From assembly GCA_026018925.1 (NCBI GenBank), contig JAKSZU010000002.1:95266475-95330474 (forward strand): a stretch of DNA of 64,000 bases. The letters run 5' to 3'. The notes beneath the pieces are model-generated. The model was given only the letters and a program-made list of their open reading frames with translations, was not told the origin of the DNA and searched no databases. Positions 34,341-45,622 of the stretch are shown here, piece by piece; position 1 is the stretch's first letter; each line of letters begins with the position of its first letter. A program made the position numbers and the translations under genes. The stretch is from Tupaia tana. Lineage: Eukaryota; Chordata; Mammalia; Scandentia; Tupaiidae.

Positions 34341-35842
34341 GGATTCAACCAATGTCAATTTTTTAAAAAAATGGTTCTTGTCAGTTTCTTTGGACTATAA
34401 TATAAGGATATGTTGCAATATAAAATATAACATGCTTTCGAGATTTGTGGATAAGTAATTCTTTGAAATGTGCAGGTTGAAAAGGAAAAGGAAATCTATA
34501 TTATATTTTGAAATATAGTCATCTTCTCATATTATTACATAAGTTATCTCTATTTTGGCCAATTATTATTTCTTAGAAACAGTTTATTGCCCCATTATTC
34601 CAGTAACTTCTTGAATTTCCATACACAAAAAAATTTTTAAAGTGAGGAAAATCATTCCCTATTTATATTTTTGTCATTTGATTAATTTTTTTAGAATTAC
34701 ATCCAAATGATTCTACTTGTTTTTCACACTCCGACAGGCAGCCACCTGCCACCTCCTTCATAAAGGAAATATCCCATCAGATTTTCTGCTGTACATAAAT
34801 AACTTCTTCCCCAGGAGGATAGAAAATGCACAGAGTGATATTTACCCTTTTTTTGTACAAATATTTCTGTTGGATTTTGTAATATTATGCTAATATCTCT
34901 TGCCTGTGTGGCCATTATAGTTAACCCTTCCCACATCCTTTTAAGATTATAATTAATCCCTTCCATCAAATAAACTTCCAGTGAATATTCAACTGTTATT
35001 TCATTTGAACTGTCCCTATAATATTTTTCTGTAAAATTACAAGGTCCTTGCAGCGACCCTGTAATTGAGAGTTTCACAACGTTCTGTTAGGCCATATAAC
35101 CACTCCCACCGCATCCAGGAAAGCTTGCCAAGTTTAGTCATCCCTGTCTCTACATACGGAAAAACTGAAATAAAGATGCGTTAACAAAAAAATACAAATA
35201 TATTTCCCCTTGCTCTTGCTCAGCTGTTCATGGCGTGGCATGAATGGAAAAGACCACAAAGCACACCCTCTGCAGGCACTTAGGAAAGGAAAGTTCTCCC
35301 ACTGTAATGAGATCCAGAGATGAGTTTACTATGAAATTCATGAGGATTAATCCCTAGGAAATGGCTCACATGCTTTTGTAAAATCTGCTCAAGTAAGGCA
35401 TTTGTGCTGCACTCGGTTAAGACCATCGCCGTTTTCTACCGTGAATTTTGCCCCATCACACGTGCCTGGTTGGCAGGCATCCCCAGGGCAGCTGTGGGGA
35501 GTGTGGGGTGAGTGAAATACAGGTGCGTGGCTCACATCTGCTCCACCTACCTAAAGCGCTGCTAGCCGTCCTGCACAGGACTTTCTTCATAAAAACTCCC
35601 TTTTCCTATGACGGTTCCTCCCAGAATGTTACACAAAGGTACCCACGATTTCTAGTCCCAGAACTATGTGGGTAGTGAAGGAGAAATGAGGAATGAGGTT
35701 TTAAGTATCTAGAAACATAAGCTGGTTTGTGGAAAATCCTTCTTATAAAGAAGCGTATAAAACCGTGAGGGTTTGGCTTTTATTGATTCTCAGTCAAAAT
35801 GAAAGTTCTCTCCAAGCTAGAATGTCCTCAATTATAACCAGA
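34341..35842. other. Repeat-poor island
   Basis: About 1.5 kb with no recognisable young repeat. It contains the minus-strand open stretch at 34724-35077 (listed separately). 35400-35680 is less AT-rich. Confidence 0.4.
34724..35077 (-). other. Unrecognised open reading stretch, possible exon or old pseudogene
   Basis: The frame stays open for about 117 codons in AT-rich DNA. The apparent first codon is GTG, so it is not a normal start. An acceptor-like 'ctctcaattacag' lies just inside it (exon would begin near 35061). The product has a Cys near each end (GPCNFTEKYY and GRSYLCTAENL), suggesting an extracellular disulphide fold, but I cannot name the family. A donor-like 'ggcag|gtggct' near the end is poor. 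It may be chance. Confidence 0.22.
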
Positions 35843-35929
35843 TTTTTTTTGAGAAAGAGAGATTTTTGCTCTAGGGAACATGCACTTGCCACACAGACAG
35901 AGAGACAGAGAGACAAAAAAGCAAGAAAT

Positions 35930-35962
<33 letters not shown>

Positions 35963-36131
35963 ACCCCGAAGGGATAGCCACACCAGAATCCCTTCTTCAT
36001 TTTCTTCTCAGGGTTTTGGGCATGCATAGCTTAAACCCGTTATGAGTTTTAAGCTACCAGGTCCAGGACTTGAACCATGGTCAACTACATGGGAGTCCAG
36101 CAACATAACCATTATGCCATCTGCTGGTCCC
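35843..36131 (-). mobile_element. Family I SINE with internal (CA)n expansion
   Basis: 'gatttttgctctagggaaca', 'gacagagagacagagagac', a CA run at about 35931-35957 where a short C run normally stands, then head complement 'attatgccatctgctggtcc'. Confidence 0.9.
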
Positions 36132-36460
36132 ATATAGCTGAAAATCTTACAATTCACATTTCAAAGACACTTAGTGGAAACTTTTTAAAAATTTGCAACA
36201 ATCTCTCAAATTTCATGGTATTACCAAAAACATTGTGAAAATAGAAATTGTCTAAGCAGTTGGATTCTGTAAATTTCAGTCACTTATGCTTGAGGAAAGT
36301 CTGAATTAATCTTCCTATCTTCATAGAATATATTACAAAATTAATGTTTCATGAAAAGGTGATCAAGAGATTATAGCTAAAAATAAAAAGATGAGTTAGG
36401 CAGTTCACTAATAACAAATATGTTATTTTAAAGATTTTTCTATTTTTGGTATTAGCTTTC
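36132..36460. other. Unrecognised AT-rich DNA
   Basis: Nothing recognised between two SINEs. Confidence 0.35.
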
Positions 36461-36716
36461 ATTTTTTTGTTGCTGTTGAGAGAGAGATTTTTGCTTTAGG
36501 GAACATCATGCACTCACCCAAGGGACAGAGAGAAAGTGAGAAACCCCCCAGGGGGATGGCCACAGTGCAATCCCGTCTCATCCATTATCCTTTGGGATTT
36601 GGGACACACATGCCACATGTGCCTGGCATGAGTTTCAAGCGCCAAGTCTTGACTGGAAAGGCAGTCAGCCAGGTGGGAGTCCAGCACCTTAACCACTACG
36701 CCACCTGCTAGCTTGG
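36461..36716 (-). mobile_element. Family I SINE
   Basis: 'gatttttgctttagggaac' to 'ccactacgccacctgctagc'. Flanks 'gtattagctttc' and 'gttattagctctt' resemble a duplication. Confidence 0.88.
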
Positions 36717-37972
36717 TAGTTATTAGCTCTTAAAAGTTATACTTGTATGTGATTTCTTTATCATCCTAAACAAACATTTGTATTTGTACCTATTTTTCTG
36801 TTCATAACGTTTTTATTATTTTTCTTGAAGTTGGTTATAAAAATTGTATAAGCTTCATGCTCTGGAAAATCTGAGCCCCCTTGGTGAATACATACTCACT
36901 AGCCTCGATGAACCTTCTAATATGGAGTTAGGCACGGTCCTGAACAAAACTGAAGGAGAGAATAGAGAATACCTCCTCCCCGTTCTTCGCCTACTTTGGT
37001 ACTCCTTGTTATTTACAAAAGTGGAAGCTCTGAGGTATAACAGAAGTCAAATAATTGTTCTAAGGTAATGATGCTTTACATTTTATTTGATTTCTTACAA
37101 GGAAGGTGATTAAAATGAATTCCCTGAAGATCACTAAAGGAAAAAGTTTTGAATAATGGTGTTTCTCCTGGTAATTCACCTTATTGGCCCTGCTGGTGGT
37201 CACAAATTATAAAAGGATAAGATTGCTTTTCCCATATATAAATTTGACCCTGGTCATGAATTACACAGGCTTAGAGAGGTTTTGATATCTCAACTCACGT
37301 ATCTGCCATTTGTAGAAGTAATGAGTGCATGTAAAGAAAACCCCTAAAGAAATAAGATCGGGGAGACCTGCTACCCAGAGACCTCTGATTGCCATGAGCA
37401 GCTCATGATTTTCTGAAGTGCAAATTGCTAATCTAATCACCTTTAATTTTCCCCTAATGGGTAAGAAATAATGTGAGTCTAAGAGCTAGGCTACTTAAAT
37501 CAATAGCTGCCTCACAAGTTAAAGACTCTTCAAACACAAGTATTTTGCTTTAAGGCACCCTGAGGAGACCTTGAACTGCTCAAAAATATTTTCCCAAACC
37601 TGAGTCATCCTTTTTGCGTTATCTTTTCCACAATCTTCCTGACAATGTAAAATCTTTCAGGGAGCACAACAGAAAGGCTTGGGGACATCGGGAAGTTCTA
37701 CCAGTTTTCCTCCTTAGCTAGAACTGTGCATATAAAGTTGAGGAGGGTTTTGCTGTGGATGCAACAGAAAAGTGAGAATTTCTGCTCCTGTAATTTGACC
37801 AATCTGCTTGCAGTCTCTGAGGGAAAGTTCCTATCTACCACTTGAATGTAATGGATGTAAATTGTCACAATGTTCAATAGAATAGAAACACCCTCAGGAA
37901 AAAAATAAAATAAAATTTTTGCAGTGTGGTGTTTTTCCTCAACTTTATATTTTAAAAGTCTCAAAACCCAGA
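36717..37972. other. Repeat-poor island
   Basis: About 1.25 kb without a recognisable repeat and without a supported gene. Open frames up to 88 codons have no known domain. Confidence 0.4.
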
Positions 37973-38106
37973 AGGAATGGCGGCCTGGCTATCCCCACTG
38001 GGGGTTGATCTCTCACTTTCCCTCTCACTGTCTCTCTCCATGTCTCTCTGGCAAGTGCACACACCCTATGGAAAAAACCTGAAAAAGAAAGAAAAAAAAA
38101 AATTCA
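37973..38106 (+). mobile_element. Family I SINE 3' fragment
   Basis: 'ggcggcctggctatccccac' through 'cacaccctatggaaaaaacc' and an A-rich tail; the next SINE begins immediately after. Confidence 0.75.
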
Positions 38107-38640
38107 ACCCGGGTCCTCTGGTGACATGGTCGTTAAGGATCCACATAGCTGACTGAGCTTTTTGAGTCCCGGACCCAGTGGCTTGAAAACACACCAGTGT
38201 ATGTATGTGCTTGCCCCAAATATCTCTCTCTCTCTCTTGTTTAGAGGGTTTTTTTTGCTATAGAGCATGTGTGCTCACCAGAGAGACAGAAAGTGAGAAA
38301 TCACCCCCCAGGTGGGATGGCCACAGTGCAATTCCTTCTCCTCCATTCTCCTTTAGGTACTCTGGACATGCACGCACACCTGCCCAGCATAAGTTTCAAG
38401 CCTCCAGGTCTGAGTCTCAAACTGTGGTCAACCATGTGGGAATGCAGGGACTTAACTACACCATCTACTGGTCTCATCCAAAATCTCAAAAGGAGAAATG
38501 GAGAAGCAACTGTAGCCTGACCATTCCTATTGGGGGAGAGGAGTGCTTTCTTACTTCCTCTCTCTTTCTCTCCCTTTCTGTTTCTCTCCAGGGAGCACAC
38601 ACACCCTCTAAAAACAAACAAACAAAAACAAAAACAAATC
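38107..38640 (+). mobile_element. Family I SINE interrupted by an opposite-strand SINE
   Basis: Head 38107-38225 ('ctctggtgacatggtcgtta') and distal part 38475-38640 ('aaggagaaatggagaagc' to '(caaa)n'). A minus-strand SINE occupies the middle. Confidence 0.85.
38226..38474 (-). mobile_element. Family I SINE nested inside a SINE
   Basis: 'tttttttgctatagagcatg' to 'actacaccatctactggtc'. Flanks 'ccaaatatctc' and 'ccaaaatctc' look like the duplicated target. Confidence 0.88.
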
Positions 38641-38646
38641 CACCTT

Positions 38647-38815
38647 TTTAAAAGAATAATTTATTTAATTTTATTTGTTATTATTTTTTAATTTGACCAG
38701 AGAGAGTGAGAGGGAAAGTGAGAAAACAAGCTGAAAACAAGCTGCCAGGTCTGGGACTGGAACCCTGGTTAGCTGGGAGTCCAGTGCCTTAACCATCATG
38801 CCACCTGCCGGCCCC
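38647..38815 (-). mobile_element. Family II SINE
   Basis: 'aaaagaataatttatttaat' to 'ccacctgccggcccc', with a short internal repeat of 'gctgaaaacaa'. Confidence 0.85.
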
Positions 38816-39883
38816 ACCAAACAATTTTTAACCTTTTTTTTTTTTTTTTTTTGCTTTATTTTACTCCTCTTTTTTAAAATATTTTAAGGGTTAGCTGGTG
38901 CTTGTAACTTCTGTAACTAATGTAATCTGTAACTATTGTAACAAATCACTTGGTATATAACCCTGTTTACTCAGAAGAGGAAACTTAAAAACCACTTTCT
39001 CCCAGGGTTACAAAAATGCAATGGGGAGAAGGTCCCAGGTGGGAAATCTTGAGAGATGGGCAGGTTACTAAACGGAGACAATATAACAGGTTTAATTGGC
39101 AAAATTGTAATAATATTATCATTTACCATAATAGTTACCCAGATAGGAAACTATTGTTTTGTTAAACAGTACAGTTTAAAGAATGTAGCTTTCCTTAATC
39201 TACCAATGTCTGTCACAAGTCTGAGTTAACAAATTCAGTGCTGCTATAAGAACAAAAACAAGGTTATATATACATTATGTGAAAGGAAAAGGTACACAAA
39301 ACAATTTTGGGAAACTCATGAGGATAAGAGTAACATTGGACTAGCTAAATTTATGTTAGAGATAACAATGGATAACCGAGGAGTGTAACGGTGTATAACG
39401 TGTTGGAAATTTCTGTTCTGGGAGTTGATTGTGAGTTTGTCAGCTCTCAGCCACTCGCTGTGCTCAAACACAACTAAATCAACTCCGTTTCTCCTTTGTT
39501 GCTTGGCCTCTTGATTATTCACAGAAATAGCTGCTGGAACTTAGCTGGTGACACCTCTAGCAAACTAAAGAAAACAGAAAAAAGTCAAGCTAACAAAAAA
39601 ATGTTTAAAGCATTGTACGAAACCCACTAATTTCCTAGATTCACTGATTGTATTTCCCTTTTACTTCCTTTCTTTCCCCCCACCGAACCATTTGAAAATA
39701 AGTTGCAGACATCCTGACACTTCAGCACTGAACAATCCCATACATGTCAAAAGCCAAGACGTTGTCCCTCATACTCACTGTATTCCGCAAACACAACATG
39801 GCGATTCTATTGTAAGGAAATTCATACTGAGACTATACAATAATGTTATCAAATTCAAAATGCATATTCATATTTCATTTTAA
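38816..39883. other. Unrecognised DNA
   Basis: A T run lies at 38835-38852; otherwise AT-rich unique-looking sequence. No gene supported. Confidence 0.35.
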
Positions 39884-40118
39884 GTTTTTTTCCATAGGAC
39901 ATGTGCACTCACTAGCGAGAGAGACAATGAGAGGGAAAGTGAGAAATTACCCAGTGTAGGGATGACCATGCTGTAATCCCTTCTCCATTCTCCTCCTGGG
40001 ATTTTGGCCTTGTATGGACACATGCCTGGCATAATTTTCAAGCCATGAGGTTCAGGACTCAAACCATGGTCACCTATCTGGGAGTCCAGCACCTTAACCA
40101 CTTTGCTACCTGCTGGCC
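39884..40118 (-). mobile_element. Family I SINE
   Basis: 'ttttttccataggacatgtg' to 'ctttgctacctgctggcc'. Confidence 0.87.
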
Positions 40119-40539
40119 AATTATTTTAATTTGTCTTGTATCAATTTTACTTTTCCAGGATTTAACCAAATATCACTCATTGCAATAGTGTTTGTTTCAC
40201 CTTAGTCTCCTTTAACCTAAAATAATACTCTCAACTTTTTTTTTTTTTGTCTTTCATAACATTGATAACATCTTAGTAATTCAGGCCAATTGTCTTATAT
40301 TGTGTCCCAAGCTTGAATTAGAATGTTTTACCATGATTAAATTCATTTTAAACTTTTTGGGCAAGAATTCTATGCAAATATACTTCCTACTGCTTCTCAT
40401 CAGGAAACATAGAATGCCATTTTGTCCTGTTTTCGATAACGCTGACATTGATCATTTGATTATGGTGGTGTCTCCCAGATCTCAATAGAGAAAAAGAAAC
40501 AAAATCTTTTACAACTTTGAAATTAATACATCATCCCAT
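40119..40539. other. Unrecognised AT-rich DNA
   Basis: Possible old LINE remnant; nothing assignable. Confidence 0.3.
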
Positions 40540-40782
40540 CCTTGGTGTTTTGGGCAATTGAACACTACTTGATACTGGAGCCATGGAGAAGGCCCAGGGT
40601 TCAGATCCCAGGTGAACCTGAGCATACCAAGTGCACCTGTGGGATTCTGGCTAGCTAAAACAGGCGGCAAGGGGTGGTGGGGTGGTGGTTTACAGCCTGA
40701 CAAAGCTCTATCAAGGATCCCTGTCTCTCTTCTTCTATCTCTTTTTCTCTTTCTCATAAAATAAGTAAATAATTTTTTAGAA
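40540..40782 (+). mobile_element. Family IV SINE, old
   Basis: 'gggttcagatcccaggtgaa', 'ataccaagtgcacctg', 'gattctggctagct', 'atcaaggatccctgtctc' and 'cataaaataagtaaataat'. Confidence 0.7.
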
Positions 40783-40921
40783 AGAAATTAATACATCATC
40801 TGTGGAATAATACTTTGGGAAGATTGAATCCCATACCCTTTCAACTCTCAACTCAATGTTTTATCATCCATGGAGGATTTTTTCCTGAATAAATTATTGT
40901 ATTTGAAAAATAAAAATTTCC

Positions 40922-41236
40922 TTTTTTTTTTTTTTTTTTGGAGAGGTTTTTGCCATAGGGTGCATGCGCTCGCCAGACAGACAGAGACAGAGAGACAGAA
41001 AACAAGAAATCACCCCCCCCTCCAGACAGAGAGAGACAGAGAGATAGAAAACAAGAAATCACCTCCCAGAGGGGATGGCCACGCTGCAATCCCTTCTTCT
41101 CCATTCTCCTCTCGGGATCTTGGGCACGCACGCACATGCGCATGGCCTGAGTTTTAAGCCACCGGGTCCAGGACGCGAACCACGGTCGACTACATGGGAG
41201 TCCAGCGACATAGCCATTACGCTAACTGCTGGTCCC
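40922..41236 (-). mobile_element. Family I SINE with a 49-bp internal tandem duplication
   Basis: 'gagaggtttttgccataggg' to 'cgctaactgctggtccc'. The 'acaagaaatcacc' string occurs at 41002 and 41051, so the adjacent 49 bp (tail-side GA-rich segment) is doubled. CpGs are well preserved. Confidence 0.93.
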
Positions 41237-41842
41237 TCCAATTTTATTATGTCTATATTCACTAGCTGGCATTCTTACATCAAGAAGTAGTTTCATACCC
41301 TTCTGCCTTTTTTATGAGTATTATCTTGGGCTTGTGGGTTCTTTTATTCACAATGCTACGGTCCATTACCTACATTATTCTTTTTGATGTTCAGATTGTC
41401 CCCAACATGGCAAGTGGGATTCCATTTAAGACAGGTTTGGGTCCTTTCAGCATGTCCCTATGCTTCTGGCAAAAGATACCACAGGCTCATCTTGAATTTT
41501 ACGGAAACCTTCTTGGAATCAGCTGTTTTTGCAAGGAACATTGATCTTTTTATTGGAGGATGTATTTAAAATAAAAAAAAGTAAGTGTGTGGGGGGGCAG
41601 GCATTCACGCTGATAGCTGTAATTAGAATCCAACACTTTCAGCCATTCCAAAGTAGTAACTTCTATTTCTCATAGTGAAAAAACTGGCTCCGAACCTCAA
41701 CAAGTTTATCAATTTTCTCTTTTCTGTAATATATACAAAATAGGTCCAGTATCACTACATCAGTATCATTATCAATAACAAAACTAGCCAGTAAAGTTCA
41801 AGGCTTCTCTGCCAATTTTCTTGTACTTAGGAAAAAATCCTG
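41237..41842. other. Unrecognised DNA
   Basis: Short open frames at 41314-41569 lack recognisable domains. Nothing else assigned. Confidence 0.35.
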
Positions 41843-42098
41843 GGACCAGCAGTTAGTGTAATGACTATGTCGCTGGACTCCCATGTAGTCGACTGCGGTT
41901 CGAGTCCTGGACCCGGTGGCTTAAAACTCACGCCGGTGTGTGTGCATGCCCAGGATCCCGAGAGGAGAATGGAGGAGAAGGGATTGCGGCGTGGCCATCC
42001 CCCCTGGGGGGGTGATTTCTCGTTTTCTGTCTCTCTGTCTCTGTCTGGAGAGCGCACGCACCCTATAGCAAAAACCTCTCCAAAAAATAAATAAATAA
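41843..42098 (+). mobile_element. Family I SINE, well preserved
   Basis: Head 'gggaccagcagttagtgtaa' and a canonical B box 'ggttcgagtcc', to 'aacctctccaaaaaataaat'. Confidence 0.93.
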
Positions 42099-42489
42099 AT
42101 CCTTAATGTTGAGCAGTCAAAATGTTCAAAATTTACTTAAATGAATTTCCTTTTTCTGTGTGGTTGTTAGCGATTTTGTATATGATGAGGCTTATTTGAC
42201 TTCATTTTATATCCAATTACATTCATCTCTTTATTTGTTTTATTCCTGAATGAATAAAACAGTCTATTATTTGATAGTTAAAACTATACAAAAATGTATA
42301 TTTTGAAGAATCATGCCCAATATTATGCTTCCCACCTTGTTTCCACTGACCTCATATGGGTCAAGTGGGTACAGCCTTTTATTAGTTTTTGGTTTGTACT
42401 TCCTATATTTCTTTCTTGCGTACACACACACACACACACACACTTCTATCTGTCATGCAATATAGTCTCATTGCCCTTTCATACACAAA
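42099..42489. other. AT-rich DNA with a (CA)n run
   Basis: A CA microsatellite occupies about 42422-42442. No gene seen. Confidence 0.4.
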
Positions 42490-42790
42490 AGGACAAAAGG
42501 TACCAATACTATAGTTTATATTCTTGGAGTTTTTCCCTTCAAATTAAAATGTATCATGGAAATCATTCCATATTCGTTCATAAACTCTTTCTCATTTCTT
42601 TTTTACAGTGACTAGTATTCCATGTGTAATGCACTGTAATTTATTCTACCAGTTTCCTGTGCTTATGCATTTGGGCTGTTTCCGACACTTGCTATTACGC
42701 ATAATGGCTCAGTGGATCGCCTCGTGTATATGTTAACGTGGAAACGTACCTTCAGGTTCAATTCCTCCAGGTGAGACCTGCTGTTATGGC
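42490..42790 (-). repeat. Ancient L1M fragment
   Basis: 'ggaaatcattccatattcg', 'tagtattccatgtgtaatg', 'atttgggctgtttcc' and 'gctattacgcataatgg' match the antisense of old L1 ORF2-end sequence. Confidence 0.55.
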
Positions 42791-43261
42791 AAAGGTAAAC
42801 ACAGGCAATTCTGCAAGACAATGCCAAACCCCTTCCTTCGAGGTTGCAGCATTTTGCAGTAGATCAGGGATATTTGGGGACCGTTTCTTAGAGCCTGTGT
42901 ATAAAACACGCTATCAAGCTTTTGATTTTCTGTTATTCTAATAACTAAGAAACTGACATTTCAATTTGCCATTCTTTATTATGAGAGAAGTTATAAAAAA
43001 ATTTATATATTCAAGGCCTTCTATATATCATTTTTTTTTTACAAATTGATTGTGTCTTTTGCCCCCCTTGTATTAAGGGGTTGGTCATTTTAATACATTC
43101 TTTAGACTTTATCTAGGATAAATTCAACCTGAAATCATGATGGAAAGAGTGGGCATTCCTCTTAGGGCAATTCTTTCAATTGATAAGTGTAACAAACATT
43201 ATCTCTTCATTTGTCATTTGTCATTTAATTTTGGTTATGATGTTTTTGGTCATTCCAAAGT

Positions 43262-43264
<3 letters not shown>
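42791..43264. other. Unrecognised AT-rich DNA
   Basis: Some of this may be decayed L1; nothing assignable. Confidence 0.3.

Positions 43265-43305
<41 letters not shown>
43265..43305 (+). repeat. (TA)n microsatellite
   Basis: About 20 uninterrupted TA units. Confidence 0.95.
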
Positions 43306-43308
<3 letters not shown>

Positions 43309-43468
43309 CTCTAATTTACATATATTCAATGTACATCTTTGTAGGGTATAGTTTGCTGAAAGTTCACACACATAGTCATCTTCATCAACATTGAACATGT
43401 GCACATTTGGTAATGGTTCTACTCATTCTTATTTTTTGGATGTATGTTTTGATTTGTTCATATTTTTT

Positions 43469-43645
43469 AAAAATAATTATTTTATTTAGCTTTATTATCA
43501 TTATTATTTTCCAGTTTGATCAGAGAGAGACACAGAGAAAGAGAGAGAGGGAAAATGAGAAAGTAAGCCACCAGGTCCGATAATGGCAATGCAGTCGGCC
43601 ATGTGGGAGTCCAGCACCTTTAACTAACATCCACCTGCCGGCCCC
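43469..43645 (-). mobile_element. Family II SINE
   Basis: 'aataattattttatttagct' to 'ccacctgccggcccc'. Duplication 'ttgttcatatttttt'/'ttgtccataattttt' at 43454-43468 and 43646-43660. Confidence 0.88.
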
Positions 43646-43716
43646 TTGTCCATAATTTTTACTCAGCTGTGCTATACCATGCTATAATTTCTCTCCCACT
43701 CATTTATATGCATTCT

Positions 43717-43896
43717 TTTTAAAAATATATTTATTTATTTAATTTTATTTATTATTATTATTTAACTTGACCAGAAAGTGGCAGAGAGAGAGAGAGAAAG
43801 GGAAAGCAAGAAAATAAGCCACCAGGCCCAACACATGAACCATGGTCTGCCACGTGGGAGTCTGGTGTCTTAATCACCATGCCGCCCACCAGCCCC
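43717..43896 (-). mobile_element. Family II SINE
   Basis: AT-rich tail complement to 'catgccgcccaccagcccc'. Flanks 'atatgcattct' and 'acgtgcattct' resemble the duplicated target. Confidence 0.87.
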
Positions 43897-43925
43897 ATTA
43901 CGTGCATTCTTATATTCATTCTTTC

Positions 43926-44055
43926 AGGGCCAGCCCCATAGCCTGGGGATTAAGGGAGCCAGATCCCACATGGTCAACCAAGCAGTTTGAGTCTCAGCTC
44001 TAAGGCTTGAAAAACACACTGGGCACATGTGTGTGCATACCCCAAATCTGTTTAT
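43926..44055 (+). mobile_element. Family III SINE, 3'-truncated
   Basis: 'agggccagccccatagcctg', 'cagtttgagtctcagctc' and 'aaacacactgggcac'; the distal half is absent. Confidence 0.7.
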
Positions 44056-44998
44056 CTGATAAAACTGTGTCCTGTTACCTCACAGAATTTATATTGTGTT
44101 CATTTTATTATTGATTTGCTTAGCTTTTCCAAGAATATTATCTCATCAATAGCAAAGGGATAGTTTTACTTCTTTATGTTTCCCATTCTTGTGCTCCCGC
44201 TTTTGTCTTCTGAGTGCATTGTCCAATAGTCCCAACTCAACAGGACATCACAGGGGAGACTGGACATCCTTCTTAGGGCAGTTTCTGAGACAGCTCAAGT
44301 AGCAGTGTTTCGTTTTCCACAGTAGAGCCAGTGCAGTCTGCGAGAGCAATAGGCAAGCGTCCCCAGGCAGGAAACCCGTTTTATTTGTGATTCTCAGAAA
44401 GATGTGTTTCTGTGGAGTAAAATTTAAGATCCAATTTTCTCTTAAGGTAGAAATCAAAGAAACTTTCCAATACTACCTCAAAAAAAGTCTTAAAGAAATT
44501 CTTTTGAATTACATGTACCAAATTGCATCTTCCTCTCTCTGTGTTGATGAGTGGTCTAATAAAAGCCATGGAAGTCCTCGTAATAGGCATAGGCTACGCC
44601 TTTGTGAGAGCAGGTCTTAGGCAGGAAACACGTTCCAAGTCACTGGTAGGATAATGGAAAACTAAATTCATCTGTGTCTCTATGATTTTAAAGTATTTGA
44701 TTCAGCCTCTCCTTAAATGTGTATGTGATTAGAGATTATTTGGTGTAGGAAACCTTTAAAAAATCTTAGGAACAGGGCAGCAAAGAATGTATTTTTCATA
44801 TGTTTTGGCTGAATGCATATAATACCAAGGCTGTCTTCTCAATTTCAAGTTATTTTTGAATGCAAGTGACTGTAACAACATATTGGGGTCTTTTCAATCA
44901 TAGTTGCCCCAGGATAAGTATTTAGTAGATTTTTTGAAAATATTATTTACTAAGACATAATACTTAGGAATAGTTTGCTTAAAAATCAAAAATAAATT
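44056..44998. other. Unrecognised DNA
   Basis: 44240-44620 holds overlapping open frames on both strands of about 70 codons without known domains. No gene supported. Confidence 0.35.
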
Positions 44999-45265
44999 GG
45001 GACCAGCAGTTAGCGTAATGGCTATGTCTCTGGACTCCCACGTAGTTGACCACTGTTTGAGTCCCAGACCTGGTGGCTTAAACTCACGCCAGGCACATGT
45101 GCGTGCGTGCCCAAGATCCTGAAAGAGAAAGGAAGAGAAGGAATTGCGGCATGACCATCCCCCCTGGGGGGTGATTTCTCGCTTTCTGTCTCTCTGCCTC
45201 TCTCTTTCTGGTGAGCGCACACTCCCTATAGCAAAAAAACTCTCAAAATAAAAACAAAAAACAAA
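44999..45265 (+). mobile_element. Family I SINE
   Basis: 'gggaccagcagttagcgtaa' to 'ccctatagcaaaaaaactct' with an A-rich (aaac)n tail. Confidence 0.93.
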
Positions 45266-45434
45266 ACAAAATAATTATGTTACATCAAAATAGCACATTA
45301 CCTGGAGTAGTAATCAAATTTATAGTAAAAATATTTTTAAGATGATAATACTTACATATACAAACAACTCAAAGAGAACTTTTTATGATGTATTAACTTG
45401 AGAAAAACATTAACTTAAAAAAATACATACTTAT

Positions 45435-45598
45435 GGGGCCAGCAGGTGGTGTGGTGGTTAAAGGCACTGGATTCCCTCATGGCCAACCACGGTTCATATC
45501 CTGGACCTGGAAGTTTGCTTTTTCCTTGCTCTTTCTCTCTCTCTGGTCAAATTAAAAAATAATAACAACAAATGGAATTAAACAAATAATTCTTTTAA
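45435..45598 (+). mobile_element. Family II SINE
   Basis: 'ggggccagcaggtggtgtgg' to 'aaacaaataattctttta'. Duplication 'atacatacttat'/'agacatacttat' at about 45423-45434 and 45601-45612; an L1 landed right beside the right duplicate. Confidence 0.9.
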
Positions 45599-45622
45599 AA
45601 AGACATACTTATAAATGTATTT

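Noticed and set aside
44248-44620. Overlapping short frames on both strands
   Set aside because: No recognisable domains and no splice or start context.
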